This document shows positions 27,181 through 36,851 of a stretch of DNA of 64,000 bases, one piece after another; positions within the stretch are counted from its first letter, which is position 1; every line of letters begins with the position of its first letter. The stretch covers positions 248,001 through 312,000 of the forward strand of contig CAVOVI010000004.1 in assembly GCA_963699825.1 (NCBI GenBank). Direction: 5' to 3'. The DNA is from SPDF01 sp963699825 (lineage in GTDB: Bacteria > Gemmatimonadota > Gemmatimonadetes > Gemmatimonadales > GWC2-71-9). Under the pieces are notes generated by a model. That model ran no database searches, had not been told where the DNA came from, and saw only the letters and a list, made by a program, of their open reading frames with translations. The position numbers and the translations under genes were made by a program.

Positions 27181-28788
27181 CGCGATCGCGCCCGGCCGCA
27201 CCGGCGCGCCTGGCCGCGATCGACGTCGGATCGAATTCCATCCGGCTCCTCATCGCCACGTACGACCCGAGCACGGGGCTGGCGCCGATCGACGAGATCA
27301 AGGCCCAGCCCCGTCTGGCGCAGGGGCTCGCCACCACGGGGAGCCTCGACCCCGAGGCCATCGAGCGCGCGCTCACGGCCCTCCGCCGCATGGCCGACGT
27401 GGCCCGACGCCGGGGCGCCACCCAGATCGCGGCGGTCGCCACCGCCGCGGTCCGGGAAGCGAAGAACGGCGACGAATTCGTCCGCCGGGTTCGGGACGAG
27501 ATCGGCCTCCCGCTGCAGGTCATCACCACCGAGCACGAAGCCCAACTCTCCTATCGCTCCGTCCGCCACCACTTCCGGCTGGACGACACCAAGGCGCTCA
27601 TCGCCGATATCGGCGGCGGGAGCCTCGAGCTGGTCGGTGCCGTGGATGGACTCGTCGAGCTCAGCCGATCGCTGCCGTATGGAGCGGTCCGGCTGACCGA
27701 GCAGTTCATCCCTGGTGAGCGGGCGCAGCATCGCGAAGTGGCGGCGTTGCGCAAGCACCTGGGGAAGCGTCTTGCCCGGCAGCTTCCGAAACGGGCGTGG
27801 ACGGGCGCCCAGATCATCGGCTCGGGTGGCACCTTCACGAATCTCGGTCGAATGGCGGTGGCCCGCCGTGGCGGCGACCCGAGTGAGCCGGTGCACGGGA
27901 TCGACGTCACCGTCGCGGAGGTCGAACACCTGCTGGAGTGGCTCTCCACGCGGACGCCCCTGCAGCGCCGGAGCGTGCCGGGCCTCAACCCGGAGCGGGC
28001 GGATATCATCCTGGCTGGGCTCACGGTCATCGCCGCGCTTGCTCGAACGCCTCGACGCCACCGGGGTGACCGTGAGTGCCTATGGCCTGCGGGAGGGACT
28101 GCTGTGGGAGATGATCGGCGCGTCGGCGACCATCGCGCCCCCGGTCGATCCGATGCAGCTGGTCCGGGAGTTCGCCGACCGCTGCCGCACCGACCGGCAG
28201 CACGTCGAACAGGTCCGCCGCCTGGCGCTGTCGCTCTTCGATCAGATCGGCGAGGCCATCGGCTGCACAGCTGAGGAACGCCACATCCTCGAGGCCGCCG
28301 GCATTCTGCACGATGTGGGGCAGCTCGTCAGCTACAAGAGCCACCACCGCCACAGCTACCAGCTCATCATGCACGCCGACCGTATCGGCCTCGGCGCGCG
28401 CGAGCGTTCCCTCGTGGCACTGGTCAGCCGCTATCACCGTCGCCGCGGACCCAAGAAGTCCGATCCCCCGTTCGCGGCCCTGACGCCGGACGACCAGGCT
28501 CTGGTCCGACGCGTCTCCGGACTGCTCCGGGTGGCCGACGGCCTCGACCGGGGCCATACGGCTGTTGTGGATCAGGTCGCTGCGGAATTGACTCGAAAGA
28601 AGCTGGTCTTGCGGATCACCCCGCGGCGCACCGGCGCCAACATGGCACTGGAGGGATGGGCGGCGCGCCGCAAGGCGGATGTGCTGGAGAAAGTACTCGA
28701 CCGGAAGATCAAGATCGCCGCTTCACTTGCCCCGGTCTCCAAACCGAAGAAGCGGGCGACTCGCCGTACGGCACCCAGACGTCCTTGA
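27177..28788 (+). CDS. ppx: Exopolyphosphatase, Ppx/GppA family (frameshifted)
   Basis: The enzyme removes terminal phosphates from polyphosphate or pppGpp. The N-terminal actin-like ATPase fold has AAIDVGSNSIRLLIATYD, ATAAVREAKNG, LIADIGGGSLELVG and IGSGGTFTNLGRMA. A C-terminal HD-like domain contains LEAAGILHDVGQLVSYKSHHRHSYQLI. The start is GTG 27177, overlapping the phoU stop. The frame breaks near 28040. Removing one T joins VIAAL to LERLDATGVTVSAYGLREG, giving about 536 residues. The last 12 residues (basic, TRRTAPRRP) are read from a segment that resembles, on the opposite strand, the end of the aldehyde dehydrogenase gene. Confidence 0.9.
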
Positions 28789-28795
28789 TCCGAGT
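28761..28795 (-). repeat. Copy of the aldehyde dehydrogenase 3' end (35-bp imperfect direct repeat)
   Basis: Positions 28761-28795 match 29026-29060 at 31 of 35 bases, and all four differences are transitions. On the minus strand the second copy encodes IKNVWVPYGE-stop, the true C-terminus of the aldehyde dehydrogenase. The first copy would read IKDVWVPYGES. Two of the four differences are synonymous. This suggests a fossil of a duplicated dehydrogenase end, now overlapped by the ppx tail. Confidence 0.6.
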
Positions 28796-28840
28796 GCGTG
28801 GCGGTGTGTGTCGCCGCGTCACGCAACGTTCACAGGCGCA

Positions 28841-28993
28841 TCAGATACGCGGCTTGCGGAGCCGGTCCCACACAAAACCCGCGATCAGCAACCCGACCCC
28901 GACCATCAGCCATTTGTCGAAGTCGTAGTGCAGCGCCCAGGTCTTCATGCTCTGGAACGCTTCCTTGCCGTTCAGCATCGCGTATTCGGCCAC
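28841..28993 (-). CDS. 50-aa single-span membrane protein
   Basis: A GTG start at 28993 is preceded by GGGAGG with 5 bases spacing. The 50-residue product has a charged N-terminal half and one membrane helix (WLMVGVGLLIAGFVW) followed by DRLRKPRI. It lies 28 bases after the stop of the double-domain aldehyde dehydrogenase on the same strand and is probably cotranscribed. I do not know its function. The good ribosome site, spacing and helix make it a likely real gene. Confidence 0.65.
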   Translation of the reverse strand: MAEYAMLNGKEAFQSMKTWALHYDFDKWLMVGVGLLIAGFVWDRLRKPRI

Positions 28994-29021
28994 AGGAGCC
29001 TCCCGTTGCCTGGCTTAACGC

Positions 29022-31421
29022 CTATTCGCCATACGGCACCCAGACGTTCTTGATCTGGGTGGCGTGACGAAGGAACCGCTCCCCCTCCCCGTCCGCAGGC
29101 ACGTCCCAGCGAACACCGCGCCCGTGGTCCACCCAGGTCTGTTTCAGGTTGCCTGCCGACAGCCGTTCCACCTCAGCACTCCCCACCGCCGAGCCCCAGT
29201 ACCACATCGCGTCGACGTCATCGTGCGCTGCGAGGACGGCGGCGAGTTCTTCGCGAGGCCCGGTCACGATGTTGAGGGCGCCCCCTGGCAGGTCGGACGT
29301 GTCGAGCACCTGGTATAGGTCGGTCGCCAGCAGCGGCCAGGTCCCGGACGGCACGGCGACCACGGCGTTGCCCATCGCAAGCGGCGGGATTGTGGCCGAG
29401 AGAAAGCCGAGCAGCGGCCACTCATCGGGGCAGACCACCGCGATCACCCCCAGCGGCTCCGGCATCGCGAGCGTCACGTTGCGAATAGGAGTGTGGTGGA
29501 CCCGTCCATCCCACTTGTCCGCCCAGGCGGCATAGCTGAAGAGGCGCGACAGAGAGATGTCCACCTCCTCGCGGCCCTGCTTCCTGCTGCGGCCGGTCAG
29601 GTTGACGAGCCGGGCCACGAACTCCTCGCGGCGCGCGCCCAGGTTCTCGGCGATGTAGTACAGTACCTGGGCACGGAGATGCGCCGTCGCCCGGCCCCAG
29701 CCGCGGGCGGCATGCGCCGCCTCGACAGCGTTGCGGATGTCCTTCCGGTTTCCCTGTCCGACCTCACCCGCCACAGCGCCCGACGCGTCGTGAACAGGCA
29801 GGCTGTATCCGGAATCGGGGCGCACCTGCGCACCCCCGATGTAGAGTTTCGCGGTACGGTCGATTGAAGGCGGGGCAGCAGGGCTGCGGGGCCGTTTGGC
29901 GGCGGAGCTTCGCGGGGGCGCGTACGCCGTTGCCGCCCCCCTGCCCCCCTGCCCCCCTGCCCCGCTGTGCTTCACGTACTCCCACAACCCTTCCTTCCCT
30001 CCCTCGCGCCCGAACCCGCTCTCGCGATAGCCGCCGAAGCCGGCGGCGGCGTCAAACACATTGGTACAGTTGATCCAGACGGAGCCCGCCTTGACCTTCG
30101 GCGCAATATCGAGCGCGAGGTTGATGTTCTCCGTCCACACGCTTGCGGCGAGCCCGTACCGGGTGTTGTTGGCGAGTTCCACCGCCTCCGCCGGTGTCCG
30201 GAAACTCATCATCACGACGACCGGACCAAAGATTTCCACCTGCGCGACGGTGGCGGAGGGCGCCACGTCGGTGAACAGCGTCGGCGGATAGAAATAGCCC
30301 TCGGTCGGGCAACTCCACGACGGTTGCCACATCCGGGCGCCCTCTTCCTCGCCCTTCGCCACAAGCTCGCGGATCTTCTCGAGCTGCACCGGCGCAATGA
30401 TGGCCCCGATGTCGACGGCTTTATCCAGCGGATCACCGATGCGGAGCGTCTCCATGCGCGCCTTCAGTCGCGCCTCCAGCTTCGGCGCGACTCCCTCCTG
30501 CGCCAGGATGCGGGAGCCGGCGCAGCAGACCTGTCCCTGATTGAACCAGATCGCGTCCACCACCCCTTCGACCACACTGTCGAGATCGGCATCCTCGAAC
30601 ACGATGAAGGGAGACTTCCCACCCAACTCCAGGGAGAGCTTCTTGCCGCTGCCTGCGGTCGCGGTGCGAATCAGGCGGCCGACCTCCGTGGAACCTGTGA
30701 AGGCGATCTTGTCCACGCCGGGATGGGCCACCAGCGCGGCGCCGGTCCGGCCGTCGCCGGTGACGATGTTGACTACCCCACCTGGGAGCCCCGCCTCCTC
30801 GCACAACTCCGCGAAGAGCAGTGCCGTCAGCGAGGTGAACTCCGCCGGCTTGAGCACCACGGTATTACCCATGGCCAGCGCCGGCGCAATCTTCCACGCG
30901 AGCATCAGCATCGGGAAGTTCCAGGGGATGATCTGCCCGGCGACACCGACCGGTTCCATGCCGGGAAGTTCCCGGTCCATCAGCTGCGCCCAGCCGGCGT
31001 GGTGGTAGAAATGCCGGGCGACGAGGGGAATGTCGATGTCGCGCGACTCGCGGATCGGCTTCCCGTTGTCGAGCGACTCCACCACTGACAGCAGGCGTGC
31101 GTTGCGCTGCACCGCGCGTGCGAGCGCATACAGATGCCGGGCGCGGCCATGCCCGCCGAGCGCCCACCACGCGGGCTGGGCCGTTCGAGCCGCGGCGACC
31201 GCGCGATCCACGTCGGCGTCCGATGCTTGCGTCACCTGGGCGAGTGACCGCCCGGTCCCGGGGTTGACCGTCTCGAAGAGCTCGCCCGGCGCCGTCCATG
31301 CGCCCCCGACGAAGAGCCCGAAGCGCCGGCCGTGCCGGTCGAGCCATTCCTCGGCCGGTTTGGCAGATTCGGGAGCGGGCCCGTATGCCATCGAGGCGAA
31401 GATCTCGGGAATAGTTGCCAT
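29022..31421 (-). CDS. Double-domain aldehyde dehydrogenase (ALDH16 type)
   Basis: The 799-residue product contains two aldehyde dehydrogenase domains in one chain. Domain 1 (about 40-480) is complete: PWNFPMLMLAWKIAPALA, FTGSTEVG, LELGGKSPFIVFEDAD with the general-base Glu, and QGQVCCAGSR with the catalytic Cys. Domain 2 (about 535-799) keeps the fold (PLGVIAVVCPDEWPLLGF, GALNIVTGP) but has no catalytic Cys motif, reading MWYWGSAVGSAEVERLS at the matching place. This layout and length match the ALDH16 family. The inter-domain linker is Gly/Ala/Pro/Arg-rich and encoded partly by an 8-bp repeat. It follows deoC, so the likely substrate is acetaldehyde from deoxyribose-phosphate cleavage. That substrate is inferred. 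Confidence 0.9.
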   Translation of the reverse strand: MATIPEIFASMAYGPAPESAKPAEEWLDRHGRRFGLFVGGAWTAPGELFETVNPGTGRSLAQVTQASDADVDRAVAAARTAQPAWWALGGHGRARHLYALARAVQRNARLLSVVESLDNGKPIRESRDIDIPLVARHFYHHAGWAQLMDRELPGMEPVGVAGQIIPWNFPMLMLAWKIAPALAMGNTVVLKPAEFTSLTALLFAELCEEAGLPGGVVNIVTGDGRTGAALVAHPGVDKIAFTGSTEVGRLIRTATAGSGKKLSLELGGKSPFIVFEDADLDSVVEGVVDAIWFNQGQVCCAGSRILAQEGVAPKLEARLKARMETLRIGDPLDKAVDIGAIIAPVQLEKIRELVAKGEEEGARMWQPSWSCPTEGYFYPPTLFTDVAPSATVAQVEIFGPVVVMMSFRTPAEAVELANNTRYGLAASVWTENINLALDIAPKVKAGSVWINCTNVFDAAAGFGGYRESGFGREGGKEGLWEYVKHSGAGGQGGRGAATAYAPPRSSAAKRPRSPAAPPSIDRTAKLYIGGAQVRPDSGYSLPVHDASGAVAGEVGQGNRKDIRNAVEAAHAARGWGRATAHLRAQVLYYIAENLGARREEFVARLVNLTGRSRKQGREEVDISLSRLFSYAAWADKWDGRVHHTPIRNVTLAMPEPLGVIAVVCPDEWPLLGFLSATIPPLAMGNAVVAVPSGTWPLLATDLYQVLDTSDLPGGALNIVTGPREELAAVLAAHDDVDAMWYWGSAVGSAEVERLSAGNLKQTWVDHGRGVRWDVPADGEGERFLRHATQIKNVWVPYGE
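29935..29966. repeat. 8-bp tandem repeat in the aldehyde dehydrogenase linker
   Basis: On the plus strand GCCCCCCT occurs three times and is followed by GCCCCGCT. On the coding strand the units are AGGGGGGC and AGCGGGGC. They encode the glycine-rich start of the linker (GAGGQGGRG) between the two dehydrogenase domains. The coding strand could form a G-quadruplex. The octamer pattern matches the rnhB and ffh-upstream repeats. Confidence 0.8.
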
Positions 31422-31454
31422 GGTCGAAGTCCTTGAGCCGTCAGCCCGTGAACG

Positions 31455-32384
31455 CTACGCGATCGGGTGGCGATGCGCGGCCGAGTACCGGCCGGTGACG
31501 AAATACTCGAGTTGTCGTTCGATGTCGGTCAGGAGCCCGCTCGCCCCGAAGCGGAAAAGCTCGGGTCGGAGCCACGGCTCGCCCAGTTCGTCCTTCATCA
31601 TGGCGAGCCAGTCCAGCGAGTCTTTCGCAGTGCGGATCCCACCGGCGGGCTTGAACCCGACCCGGGTGTCCGTGCGCTCCAGGTAGTCGCGAATGGCGCG
31701 CACCATCACCAGCCCCACCGGCAAGGTGGCGTTGACGGGTTCCTTGCCGGTCGACGTCTTGATGAAGTCGGCACCGGCCATCATCGCCACCAGGCTGGCC
31801 CGGGCCACGTTCCGCAGGGTCCCGAGCTCGCCGGTCCCAAGAATCACCTTGATGTGTGCATCACCACAGGCGTCCCGAAAGGTCCGAACCTCGTCGTACA
31901 GCGCCTGCCAATCCCCGGCAAGCACATGGCCACGGGTAATCACGACATCGATTTCATCGGCACCCGCCTCCACCGAGGCACGGATTTCCGCCACGCGCTG
32001 GGGGAACGGACTGAGGCCGGCGGGAAAGCCGGTGGAGACCGCCGCCACCGGGATCCCGGTTCCCCGCAGGGCTTCGACCGCTGCCGGAACCAGGCTGTGA
32101 TAGACACAGACCGCGGCCACCCGGATCCCCAGCCCCTCGGCGCCGAGAGCGGCGAGGAGGTCCGCACGCACCGGCGAACGGGCCTTGGCGCAGAGCCGCC
32201 GCACGCGGGCGGGGGTGTCGTCCCCCTGCAGGGTGGTCAGGTCCATCAGGGTAATGGCACGGAGCAACCAGGCGGCCTGGTACTCCTTCTTGACCGTCCG
32301 TCGCTTCGGGATTGTGGAGGCCCGTCGCTCGATGGCACTCCGGTTGGCGCGGACAGCCCGAACCCAGGACAGGTCCAGTGGCAT
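31455..32384 (-). CDS. deoC: Deoxyribose-phosphate aldolase
   Basis: DeoC cleaves 2-deoxyribose-5-phosphate to acetaldehyde and glyceraldehyde-3-phosphate. The 309-residue product is of the longer, eukaryote-like type with an N-terminal helical extension. MDLTTLQGDDTPARVRRLC, VSTGFPAGL, EIDVVITRGHVLAGDW, and KVILGTGEL are present, and the Schiff-base Lys lies in FIKTSTGKEPVNAT. ATG 32384 is chosen because the conserved sequence begins soon after it. It is directly upstream of the double aldehyde dehydrogenase (33 bases), a natural enzyme pair. It diverges from the S9 peptidase. Confidence 0.95.
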   Translation of the reverse strand: MPLDLSWVRAVRANRSAIERRASTIPKRRTVKKEYQAAWLLRAITLMDLTTLQGDDTPARVRRLCAKARSPVRADLLAALGAEGLGIRVAAVCVYHSLVPAAVEALRGTGIPVAAVSTGFPAGLSPFPQRVAEIRASVEAGADEIDVVITRGHVLAGDWQALYDEVRTFRDACGDAHIKVILGTGELGTLRNVARASLVAMMAGADFIKTSTGKEPVNATLPVGLVMVRAIRDYLERTDTRVGFKPAGGIRTAKDSLDWLAMMKDELGEPWLRPELFRFGASGLLTDIERQLEYFVTGRYSAAHRHPIA

Positions 32385-32650
32385 CCCGGGATTGCGGGAG
32401 TGTACGGAAACCGGGAAGATCCGCCGGCAGCGCACCCGGGCGGGCAGGAATGGAGGGCATGCAGTTCCCTGGCGATGGGCGATCGGGTCGCGCCGCGAGC
32501 CCGTGCGGGGCAGCCGTAATATATGACATCAAGCCACCGCTGGCGGCAGGCTCCAAACACGAACATCTTCCAGAACCTGTATTGCACAACCTCCCGGCAT
32601 GCGTACCTTCAGAGGAGACCCCTCCTCCTTCTCACAGGACTTGGACTTCG

Positions 32651-34921
32651 ATGCGCTCCCGCACCCTCTTGCTTGCGCTCCTCTCCGCCTCCCTGCTCGC
32701 CACCCCGAGCCTGGCCCAGGACAAGAAGACCTTTGCCAATGTGACCGAGGCGCTCCAGGCCTCCGGCGCGATGGCCGGCCGATCAGGACCACGTGGAGTG
32801 AACTGGATCGATGGTGGCAACCGCTATTCCTACACGACGCGCGGGGCGGACGGCGAGGAGATTCGCGCAACCAACCCCGCCACGGGCAACGACACCCTGC
32901 TCTTCTCGGCCAAGGACGTGACGTTTCCCGATACGGCGGCACCGTTCAGCTACCGGTCATTCCAGTTTGCGCAGGATTCGAAGCACCTGGTCTTCCAGAC
33001 CCGGTTCAAGCAGATCTACCGGCGCTCGGGAAGCTCGGACTACTTCGTCTATTCGCTGACGGACAAGTCCATGCAACTCGCCGCGAAGGGCGCCCAGACC
33101 GGAGAGCTCTCCCCCGACGGCTCCCTCTTCGGGTACGAGCTCGGGGGCGATCTCTACGTCCGCGATCTTGGCACGAACGTCGACAAGCGCCTGACCACCG
33201 GCGCCACCGAGACGCTGCACAACGGCCGCTTCGACTGGGTGTACGAGGAGGAGTTCGGCATGGCCCAGGCATGGAACTGGTCGCCGGACAGCAGGCATCT
33301 GGCGTACTGGCAGGTGGATGAGAGCGCCGAGCCGTTCGTCCAGCTCACCGACTATGAGGGCGCCCATCCGGAATGGGACAAGCTCCGCATCCCCCAGCCG
33401 GGGGATTCCAACCCGAAGGTCCGCATCGGCGTCGTCAACGTCGCAACCGGCAAGCAGGTATGGCTGGACACCAAGGCCACCGGTGACTTCTACATCCCGC
33501 GTATCTACTGGACCAGCGCCGCCGATACACTGGCCGTGCTCGAGCTCAACCGGAAGCAGAACACCCTGCGGCTCTTCTTCTTCAACGTGAACGACGCGGG
33601 CAGCCGGCTGGTGCGGACCTGGACCAGCGACACCTGGCTCGACGTGTACGACTTCTACGCCGGCATCCAGGACATGATGACCTTTCCGGCGGGCAGCAGG
33701 GAGTTCTTCTGGATTTCCGACCAGGACGGCTGGCAGCACATCTACCGGTACGACTACTCCGGGAAGCTGATCAACCAGATCACCAGCGGTCCCTACACGG
33801 TCACCCGCATCGAGGGCACCGATCCGGGCCGGAAGACGATCTACTTCAGTTCCACGGAGGATTCCCCGCTCCAGCGGCAGCTCTATGCCGTACGCTTTGA
33901 CGGGAAGGGCAAGAAGCGACTGACCACGACGACCGGCACCCATGCCATCGACATGGCGCCGAACGCCAAGTACTACATCGACCGCTGGTCTTCCACGACC
34001 CAGCCGCGCCAGGTCGAGCTCTGGGCCACCGGCGGGAAGATGCTCAAGCAGCTGGAGGACAACGCCGCGGTGACGGAATGGATGTCCAAGTACGCCTATG
34101 CCCCGGTGGAACTGTTCCAGTTCACCACCTCCGACGGCCAGACGCTCGATGGCTCGATGATCAAGCCGCCCGACTTCGACCCGTCGAAGAGGTATCCCGT
34201 CATCCTCGACATCTACGGCGGCCCCGGCTCGCAGCAGGTGTACGACCGCTTCGGTTCCAACGGCATGGACCAGTGGCGGGCCCAGCAGGGCTATATCATC
34301 GTGGGCGTCAACAACCGCGGCTCCAACAACTACGGCAGCGCGTTCATGAAGCAGGTCTACCGGCACCTCGGCAAGTACGAGGCGATGGACTTTGCGGAGA
34401 CGGCACAGTGGCTGGCGCGACAATCCTTTGTCGACGGCAGCCGGATCGCCATCGACGGCACCAGCTACGGCGGCTACAGCGTCCTCTACACGATGGCGGC
34501 ATACCCAGAGGTGTTTGCGGCTGGCATCGCCAACTCGGCCGTGACCGACTGGCGGCTGTACGATACGATCTACGCCGAGCGGTACATGGACATCCTCCCC
34601 GACAACGCCGCAGGCTACGACAGCTCCGCGGTCAACCCGCGGGCCGGGCGCATCAAGGGGAAGCTGCTCGTCATTCACTCGATGATGGACGACAACGTGC
34701 ACCCCGTGAACACCATGCAGTTTCTCACCGCCGCCACCGACGCCGGAGTCGATGCCGAGCTGCGGATCTACCCGCCGGGGCGGCACGGGGCGGCCTACAA
34801 TTTCGCGAGCTTCAAGATGATCCAGGACGTGGCGGATCGGTTCCTCGCCCGGACCATCGGCAGCGAGGCGTCCGCCGCTGGGCAGCACGCCCTAGGCGAG
34901 ACAGGAAGGGAAGGCAAATGA
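32651..34921 (+). CDS. S9 family dipeptidyl peptidase (DPP-IV-like), secreted
   Basis: The 756-residue product has a signal peptide (MRSRTLLLALLSASLLATPSLA), an eight-bladed propeller region of the DPP-IV N-terminal type (residues 30-500, with YEEEFGMAQAWNWSPDS carrying the substrate-binding Glu pair), and a C-terminal alpha/beta hydrolase domain. The nucleophile Ser is near residue 605 in DGTSYGGYSVLY, the Asp lies in HSMMDDNVHPVNT, and the His in YPPGRHGA. It should remove X-Pro-type dipeptides from peptides in the periplasm. Its stop overlaps the PP2C start by 4 bases. Confidence 0.93.
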   Translation: MRSRTLLLALLSASLLATPSLAQDKKTFANVTEALQASGAMAGRSGPRGVNWIDGGNRYSYTTRGADGEEIRATNPATGNDTLLFSAKDVTFPDTAAPFSYRSFQFAQDSKHLVFQTRFKQIYRRSGSSDYFVYSLTDKSMQLAAKGAQTGELSPDGSLFGYELGGDLYVRDLGTNVDKRLTTGATETLHNGRFDWVYEEEFGMAQAWNWSPDSRHLAYWQVDESAEPFVQLTDYEGAHPEWDKLRIPQPGDSNPKVRIGVVNVATGKQVWLDTKATGDFYIPRIYWTSAADTLAVLELNRKQNTLRLFFFNVNDAGSRLVRTWTSDTWLDVYDFYAGIQDMMTFPAGSREFFWISDQDGWQHIYRYDYSGKLINQITSGPYTVTRIEGTDPGRKTIYFSSTEDSPLQRQLYAVRFDGKGKKRLTTTTGTHAIDMAPNAKYYIDRWSSTTQPRQVELWATGGKMLKQLEDNAAVTEWMSKYAYAPVELFQFTTSDGQTLDGSMIKPPDFDPSKRYPVILDIYGGPGSQQVYDRFGSNGMDQWRAQQGYIIVGVNNRGSNNYGSAFMKQVYRHLGKYEAMDFAETAQWLARQSFVDGSRIAIDGTSYGGYSVLYTMAAYPEVFAAGIANSAVTDWRLYDTIYAERYMDILPDNAAGYDSSAVNPRAGRIKGKLLVIHSMMDDNVHPVNTMQFLTAATDAGVDAELRIYPPGRHGAAYNFASFKMIQDVADRFLARTIGSEASAAGQHALGETGREGK

Positions 34922-35813
34922 GTCCATCCTCCGAGACACCGCCGGGCATGCCGTCGACGCGCAAGCCGACCGATGCCGAACGTGACATCTACGGCCTGAC
35001 CCACACGGGGCAGCGTCCGGTCGGCGAACCAGGACCATTTCCTTATGTGCGCCCTCCGGCGACAGGTCGACATCAGCATGACCAGCCTGCCGGACGGCAG
35101 CCGCTGGCCGGCCACGGAGCGGCTCGCGACCCTGGCCATGGTCGCCGACGGCGTCGGCGGCAGTTCGCACGGCGAGGAGGCCAGCCGGCTGGCGGTAGAG
35201 GCCATCACCGAGGTACGTGGCGCAGAGCATGCGGGCCTACTACACCGCCGACGCCGCCGCGGCGGACGATTTCGCCGCCGCGCTGGAAGACGCGGCCATG
35301 CAGACCCATGCGCGCATCGTGGAGCGCGCCAACGGCGACCCGAGCGGGCGCAACATGGCCACGACGCTGACGCTGTACCTGGGTGTCTGGCCGAAGGCCT
35401 ATCCTGCTGCAGCTCGGCGACAGCCGCTGCTACCTGCTGCGGGACGGCGTGCTCACCCAGATCACCCGCGACCAGACCATGGCCCAGGAGCTGGTGGACC
35501 AGGGCGTGCTGACCCGCGCCGACGCGCCGCGCACCCGGTGGGCGCACGTGCTCTCGAGCGCGATCGGCGGACACCAGACGGCGCCAGTCGTGACACGCGT
35601 GAGACCTGCGACTGGGGAACCGTCGTCCTCCTCTGCAGCGACGGGCTGACGAAGCATGTGTCCGACGAGAAGATCGCCGAGCGCCTCCGGACCATGACCT
35701 CATCGAAGCAGGTGTGCGAGCAGTTGTTGGAGGACGCGCTGGCGGATGGCGGGAGCGACAACATTACGATTCTCGTCGGGCGCGCCATGCAGAAGGAATT
35801 GGCGGGCGGGTAG
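34918..35813 (+). CDS. PP2C-family protein phosphatase (frameshifted)
   Basis: A Ser/Thr phosphatase of the PPM family, in four or five pieces in different frames. Motifs in order are ANQDHFLMC, VADGVGGSSHGEEAS with metal-binding Asp-Gly, LLQLGDSRCYLLRDGVLTQIT, LLCSDGLTKHVSD, and GGSDNITILV. Breaks near 35006, 35213 and 35404 are mended by removing one base each. The break near 35605 needs one base added. With these the product is about 298 residues. So many breaks in 900 bases point to poor sequence more than gene decay. It overlaps the S9 peptidase stop. No partner kinase is nearby. Confidence 0.85.
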
Positions 35814-35903
35814 CCCATTCGCACAACCCTCACCGTCCGGCCGCTGAACCGCCGGCGGCGGATCACACGCTACATCCAACCTTTTCAATCAACAGGCTCT
35901 TGC

Positions 35904-36750
35904 ATGCCAGACATCGGTTCATTCCACCCGCAAATCGTCCACTTCATCGTCGTCCTCGGGTTTGTCGGGGTGGGCCTCCGCATCCTCTCGCTCGTAGTGA
36001 AGATCGAGTGGATCCGCCCCGCCGCGACGGTCGCGCTGCTCGCCGCCGCCATCGCCGGCGCCCTCGCCGCCCGCTCCGGAGATGATGCGCACGGGCCAGC
36101 CGAGCGGATACCCGGCGCCCGCGAGGCGGTCCAGGAACACGAGGAGCTTGGAGAGCGGGCTCGCAACCTCTTCCTGATTGTCGCCGGCTTCGAGCTGGTC
36201 GCGCTCGCCGTGCGCAACAGGGAGAAAGCGCGCCGGATGGCGCTCGTCGGCTCCGCCGTCACCGGCGTCATCGCGGCCTACTTCCTCTTCGAGGCGGCGG
36301 AGCATGGCGGTGAGGTGGTCTACAACTACGCCGGCGGGGTGGGAACGCGGTCGGGGCATCCGGACCACGTCAAGAACCTGCTCGTGGCCGGGCTGTACTA
36401 CGGCGCGCGCGCGGAGCGGGAGTCGGGGGACACCGCCGATGCCGCCCGGCTGACCGAGGAGCTGCGCCGGCAGATGCCCGATGACTTCGGCGTGCAACTG
36501 CTCGCGGCACGGTCGCAGCTGGTCGATCTGCACGACCCCGCCGCGGCGATGGCGTCGCTTGATCGGATGAACGTCCCGGACAAACAACGCCCGCCTGGTG
36601 TTGCAGGCAGGGATCCTGCGAAGCGACGCCTACGCCGCCCTCGGGTACCCGGACTCGGCACGTGCCGTCCTGCAGGGATTGACCGCGCAGTTCCCGGACA
36701 ACCCGATGGTCCAGCGGGTCGTGGGCGAGGCGAACGCCAAGCTGCCCTGA
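35904..36750 (+). CDS. DUF2231-type membrane protein with C-terminal repeat-like region (frameshifted)
   Basis: The N-terminal part has four hydrophobic helices and begins IGSFHPQIVHFIVVLGFVG, the heme-protein-like HPxxVHF pattern of DUF2231 membrane proteins. From about residue 150 the protein is soluble and helical (NLLVAGLYYGARAERESGDTADAARL...), resembling TPR-like pairs. A frame break near 36584 is mended by removing one A in AAACAAC. This joins VPDN to NARLVLQAGILRSDAYAALG and ends in ANAKLP. The length is then about 281 residues. The function is unknown. Confidence 0.75.
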
Positions 36751-36851
36751 GGAACGGCGCGCGCCTCCTGCAGCGTGTATGATTCGTGGTCGAGGCCGGC
36801 GGCGCTGCCTCCACAACTGTCCCGTTCGCTTCTGATCACGGAGCCCCAGCG

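Noticed and set aside
34918..35813. PP2C locus as a true pseudogene
   Set aside because: All metal-binding motifs survive across four frame breaks, which fits sequence error better than decay.
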